NCBI RefSeq assembly: GCF_025446935.1
Contig: NZ_JAOEGN010000008.1
Coordinates: 18,147 to 82,146, forward strand
Length of the DNA stretch: 64,000 bases
Reading direction: 5' to 3'
From: Paracholeplasma vituli
GTDB lineage: Bacteria > Bacillota_I > Bacilli_A > Acholeplasmatales > UBA5453
Every line of letters starts with the position of its first letter. Within the stretch, counting starts at the first letter, position 1. This document shows positions 60,818 to 64,000 of the stretch, piece after piece. Made by a program: the position numbers and the translations under genes. Under the pieces are notes generated by a model. The model searched no databases and was not told the origin of the DNA. It saw only the letters and a program-made list of their open reading frames with translations.

Positions 60818-63800
60818 TTATTGATGACGGATAAGTTCAAGTCTAGAAATGGATAATCCAGTTCTAAGGGCCTTAATCGAGAATAGGAACTTGCCTTGTT
60901 GAATGATAATTTGAGTCGAAATATGAATGGTTTTACCATCGGTTCCGTTGGTAGTTAAAGTGGAGGCTACAGTATCCCCTAACAATATCGATAGCGGCAT
61001 TTGAGCGAGGCTACTTTGTTCACTTGAAATCGAGAGTTCAACAATGTATTTACCATAAACAGGGACTTCGATACCAAAGCTTAATAAGCCATCCTTATCT
61101 AATTCTACATTAGAGCCTTTTAAGTGTACCCCTTCATTTTGATAAAGTGGGTTGGTTAAATCGAGTTTGGTTTTTCCCCAAGGTAACGTATTTACTATTA
61201 CAACCTTATTCATTTGAACCTTTTGTGAGATAGATTCGGTAGCTTTAACACGTTCTAGATTGGTGATCAAATAGGTATTTTGTTCAACCCCATTGGATAC
61301 AGTAATCAAAGTCGTGTTTGCGTTCTTCTTAATGGAAATATCGTGTTTTTCATCCGATATTGCTTCTACAGTAAAGTAATTTTTAGCCTTAATGACATAA
61401 TGTCCAACCAGTGGATCAAAATTGGTTAATAGCTCACCATTGACTTTGATCCCTTCGAGTATAGGTATAAAGTAATGTGGGGCTTTCATTTTGAAATCAA
61501 TCGCGTGCATTCTTCTGAATGTCGGCGAATCGATTAAGTAATGACAAATGTTTTTCGCAACCCTTTGAGCTTCACCTTTAGTAAGAGATCCATCTTTGAA
61601 TGACGCCATGGTGTTGTCATTCATCGAATTGGTTAACGCGTCTTGAACAACCATGTAAAGATCATTTTGAGATTGAATCATCGCTTTGGTATTGGCTTTA
61701 TCACCAGTCGAAGTTTCATCATTCATCTTCGCCCACCAATCAGTCATAATGATGCCTTTAAAGCCCCATTCTTTACGGACAATGAGTGTATTTAAATCGT
61801 AATTTGATGCAGCCCAGATGCCATTGATGGGGTTATAGCTGGTCATAATCGCTTTCGCATGCGCTTTTCTAACAGCACGTTCAAAGCCTTTTAAGTAAAT
61901 CTCACGAAGCGCTCTTTCAGAGACAATCGAGTCTGCGTCAAAACGTCTATATTCTTGATTATTCGCGGCTAAATGTTTAAGTGTACCAGTGACACCTGCT
62001 GCTTGTAAACCGTGAATGATTGCTGTTGCCATATCACCAGTTAGAATAGGGTCTTCAGAGAAGTATTCAAAGTTTCTACCACAAAGTGGATGACGGTGGA
62101 TATTCATCCCAGGCCCTAATAATATATCGATTTGATAAGAAAGCATTTCAATCCCGATAAGATAGTATAAACTTTCTAGGAGTTGTGTATTGAAGGTTGA
62201 AGCGAGCAGTGTGCCATTTGGTAGTGAGGTTGAAGGCATGCCTGAATCCATGCGAATGCCTGAAGGGCCATCTGAACAGCACGCAATCGGTAAACCATGG
62301 GCTTTAAGCTTATCGGTGACCCCACCAAATGCAGAGGCTGTACCTGGGGTTACCTTTGGAGAACTCATGCCTTCACCACGAACGATTTCAGAAAGTTCAG
62401 TGAGTGAAAACTGCGATACAAAGGCGTCAAGAGATACTTTATGTTCATAGACATCGATCAATTCACGCTTTTCTAAGCATGTGTTTTGAATTTCTTTAGG
62501 TTGATTTTCTGCAATCCTGTTTTTATAGGTATAAGTACGAAGTGGGACAGCTTCTTCGGTTAATACGACCTTGTCGTTTTGAAGCATCGCTTTCATACGG
62601 TTAAACGGTTTAATTGGACGCATCGCTTCATGTGCAGCTTCAATGAGTTCAGTTTCACGAATTTCATATTCAAAGAAACTGATGTCGTTCTTAACGTCTG
62701 TTGATAAAGTGACTTGATAAAAACCTTTTTCTAAGACATAGGCTGATGCATAACCAGTCACACCGGTCTCGTCATAGGATGCGAAGTCATACTTATTGAA
62801 ATGAATATAAACAGTTTCAGACGCACCAGGTGCGAGTAATGGGGTCTTAACAAACCCGACTAATACTTTCACCGGTTTACCTAAAAGACCTTGAGGGGCT
62901 TTCACATAGGCTTGAACAACCGCTTTACCCGGATAGTTTCCGATATTTTTAACTTCAATTTCATATTCAAATGGACGTGTTGTTTCTTTGACATGGTAAT
63001 CAAACTCTGTATAAGATAGTCCAAATCCAAACGGATAACGGACTGCTTGTGGTTTAAAGGTTTCAAAATAACGATACCCTACGAAAATATCTTCTTGATA
63101 AATATTTTCATCGTGACCACCAAAGTTGGCACTCGAAGGGTAATCCGAAATTTCATAAGCGATGGTATCGGGTAACTTACCTGAAGGTGTAAATACCCCT
63201 GTAAGGATATCAGCTACAGCTCTACCACCTTCTTGACCCCCATGCCATACATAGAGTAAGCCTTGAATTGGATTGTGATCCATAAACGATAAATCCATGA
63301 TATTACCCACGTTTAAAACAACAACAACTTTTTTAAAGGTTTTAGATACCTTTTCAATCATCTCTAGTTCTAAATCAGATAAATAATAAGAACCTTTAGA
63401 AAGGGAGTTGTCTTTGTCTTCACCAGCAGTTCTACCGACACAGATGATGGCAGTTTCCGAAAAACTTTTCGCTTGTTCTAATAGAGTATCAGATAGTGGC
63501 ATTTCCACTTGGCTCCAAGGTTCACTCGCCCACATCCCTGACCCAGCATTAAAAGGGTGGTCTTTTTCCCACTCAAGATACGTATTTAAGAGGTTAGGGT
63601 TTACTTCAACCCATGGGTTTTCTTTCAAAGCTTCGATGATTGAGGTCGTATAATCCACATTCACCAAGCCACCTGACCCAGTTCCACTCTTATAGTAATT
63701 GGTTTGAATACGTCCAAAGACGTTGATTTTTTCATTTTGAATCGGCAAGACATTTTGATCATTCTTTAATAGAACAATGCCTTCTGTCGCTGCGATACGT

Positions 63801-63868
63801 GATAAGTCTTTCAATCCCTGTAAGGGTTTCATTTCAAGGGGTTTAAAACGTTCTAAATAAGATTTCAT
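60818..63868 (-). CDS. glycoside hydrolase family 3 with permuted domain order
   Basis: This is a GH3 beta-glucosidase or related exo-glycosidase. The 1016-residue protein begins with the domain that is normally C-terminal: GH3_C (GIVLLKNDQNVLPI about 30-43, GQEGGRAVADIL, GKLPDT), then an FnIII-like domain (PFGFGLSYTEF, about 296-306). The (beta/alpha)8 catalytic domain follows only later (SDGPSGIR, GPGMNIHRHPLCGRNFEYF, KHLAANNQEYRR), with the nucleophile Asp in GIIMTDWWAK at about residue 710. About 190 beta-rich residues follow. No signal peptide is seen, so it is cytoplasmic. ATG 63868 lacks a clear ribosome site, so the start is uncertain. Confidence 0.88.
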   Translation of the reverse strand: MKSYLERFKPLEMKPLQGLKDLSRIAATEGIVLLKNDQNVLPIQNEKINVFGRIQTNYYKSGTGSGGLVNVDYTTSIIEALKENPWVEVNPNLLNTYLEWEKDHPFNAGSGMWASEPWSQVEMPLSDTLLEQAKSFSETAIICVGRTAGEDKDNSLSKGSYYLSDLELEMIEKVSKTFKKVVVVLNVGNIMDLSFMDHNPIQGLLYVWHGGQEGGRAVADILTGVFTPSGKLPDTIAYEISDYPSSANFGGHDENIYQEDIFVGYRYFETFKPQAVRYPFGFGLSYTEFDYHVKETTRPFEYEIEVKNIGNYPGKAVVQAYVKAPQGLLGKPVKVLVGFVKTPLLAPGASETVYIHFNKYDFASYDETGVTGYASAYVLEKGFYQVTLSTDVKNDISFFEYEIRETELIEAAHEAMRPIKPFNRMKAMLQNDKVVLTEEAVPLRTYTYKNRIAENQPKEIQNTCLEKRELIDVYEHKVSLDAFVSQFSLTELSEIVRGEGMSSPKVTPGTASAFGGVTDKLKAHGLPIACCSDGPSGIRMDSGMPSTSLPNGTLLASTFNTQLLESLYYLIGIEMLSYQIDILLGPGMNIHRHPLCGRNFEYFSEDPILTGDMATAIIHGLQAAGVTGTLKHLAANNQEYRRFDADSIVSERALREIYLKGFERAVRKAHAKAIMTSYNPINGIWAASNYDLNTLIVRKEWGFKGIIMTDWWAKMNDETSTGDKANTKAMIQSQNDLYMVVQDALTNSMNDNTMASFKDGSLTKGEAQRVAKNICHYLIDSPTFRRMHAIDFKMKAPHYFIPILEGIKVNGELLTNFDPLVGHYVIKAKNYFTVEAISDEKHDISIKKNANTTLITVSNGVEQNTYLITNLERVKATESISQKVQMNKVVIVNTLPWGKTKLDLTNPLYQNEGVHLKGSNVELDKDGLLSFGIEVPVYGKYIVELSISSEQSSLAQMPLSILLGDTVASTLTTNGTDGKTIHISTQIIIQQGKFLFSIKALRTGLSISRLELIRHQ

Positions 63869-64000
63869 ACATACATGTAAGATTTAAATTGTATTAAGTT
63901 AGCACTTAAGATGAATTCAAACCTTTCCTCTTTCTTTCTAATTTAATATACTAATAATGTACTGTGGATTTGTTTCATACTAATACAGCTAGACTGTTTT
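63869..64000 (-). other. upstream region of the GH3 gene
   Basis: This AT-rich leader contains purine tracts (GAAAGAAAGAGGAAAGG near 63922-63938, minus strand) but I see no well-spaced -35/-10 pair and no ribosome site directly before ATG 63868. Nothing else is supported here. Confidence 0.4.

Noticed and set aside
1..64000. CRISPR arrays, IS elements, prophage or tRNA genes
   Set aside because: No regular direct repeats, transposase or integrase frames, or cloverleaf with a conserved T-arm were found by eye.

Overview
The window looks like chromosomal DNA from a wall-less, low-GC Gram-positive bacterium of the Acholeplasma type (Acholeplasmataceae or a near relative). The gene set mixes Firmicute-style housekeeping genes (T-box valS, L21 leader with L21/Prp/L27/Obg, a DUF368 flippase, UppP, CsoR/CopA/CopZ) with features typical of Mollicutes, and no peptidoglycan genes are seen. 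TGA is used as a stop codon (for example the RelA/SpoT-like gene at 35238 and trmB at 4892), which rules out the Mycoplasma/Spiroplasma code. The genus is an inference from content; no rRNA is present. No tRNA, rRNA, IS element or CRISPR array was seen.

Layout. 1-2.8 kb: hexuronate catabolism (uxaB-uxaA). 2.9-7 kb: a tightly overlapping operon of an EIIB-like protein, HPr, a PopT-type DUF368 protein, TrmB, an M42 peptidase and an aldo-keto reductase, divergent from uppP. 7.9-11.2 kb: queA, ruvB, ruvA and a methyltransferase. 11.2-14.9 kb: a giant coiled-coil protein. 15-20 kb: a lipase-like hydrolase, obg, rpmA, prp, rplU, a DUF697 membrane protein and radC. 20-24.5 kb: a valine T-box operon (acetyltransferase-valS-folC). 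24.5-31 kb: degV, engB, lon, tig and a membrane-anchored serine protease. 31-34 kb: a copper operon csoR-copA-copZ. 34-36 kb: an Old Yellow Enzyme and a small alarmone synthetase. 36-47.6 kb: an 11-gene operon joining thiolase, SDR reductase, KAS III-like enzyme, a complete Liv-type ABC importer, a CoA-transferase and two alpha/beta hydrolases, with a divergent TetR regulator.

The most interesting part is 48.5-60.7 kb. A transmembrane EAL protein with an intact phosphodiesterase signature and a second GGDEF-EAL protein with degenerate motifs lie directly upstream of a class I cyclic di-GMP riboswitch (GEMM). The riboswitch heads an operon of three secreted proteins with TasA/camelysin-like N-termini and a shared C-terminal W-I-E-G-W/Y-D signature. 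Next comes a four-gene block: a SipW-type (Ser-His) signal peptidase, a membrane-anchored McrB-like AAA+ ATPase, a DUF2357-like protein with a long coiled-coil tail, and a second SipW-type signal peptidase. Together these suggest a c-di-GMP-controlled surface-fibre or matrix system in a bacterium without a wall, with a repurposed McrBC-like ATPase pair. The window ends with a GH3 glycosidase whose domains are in permuted order.
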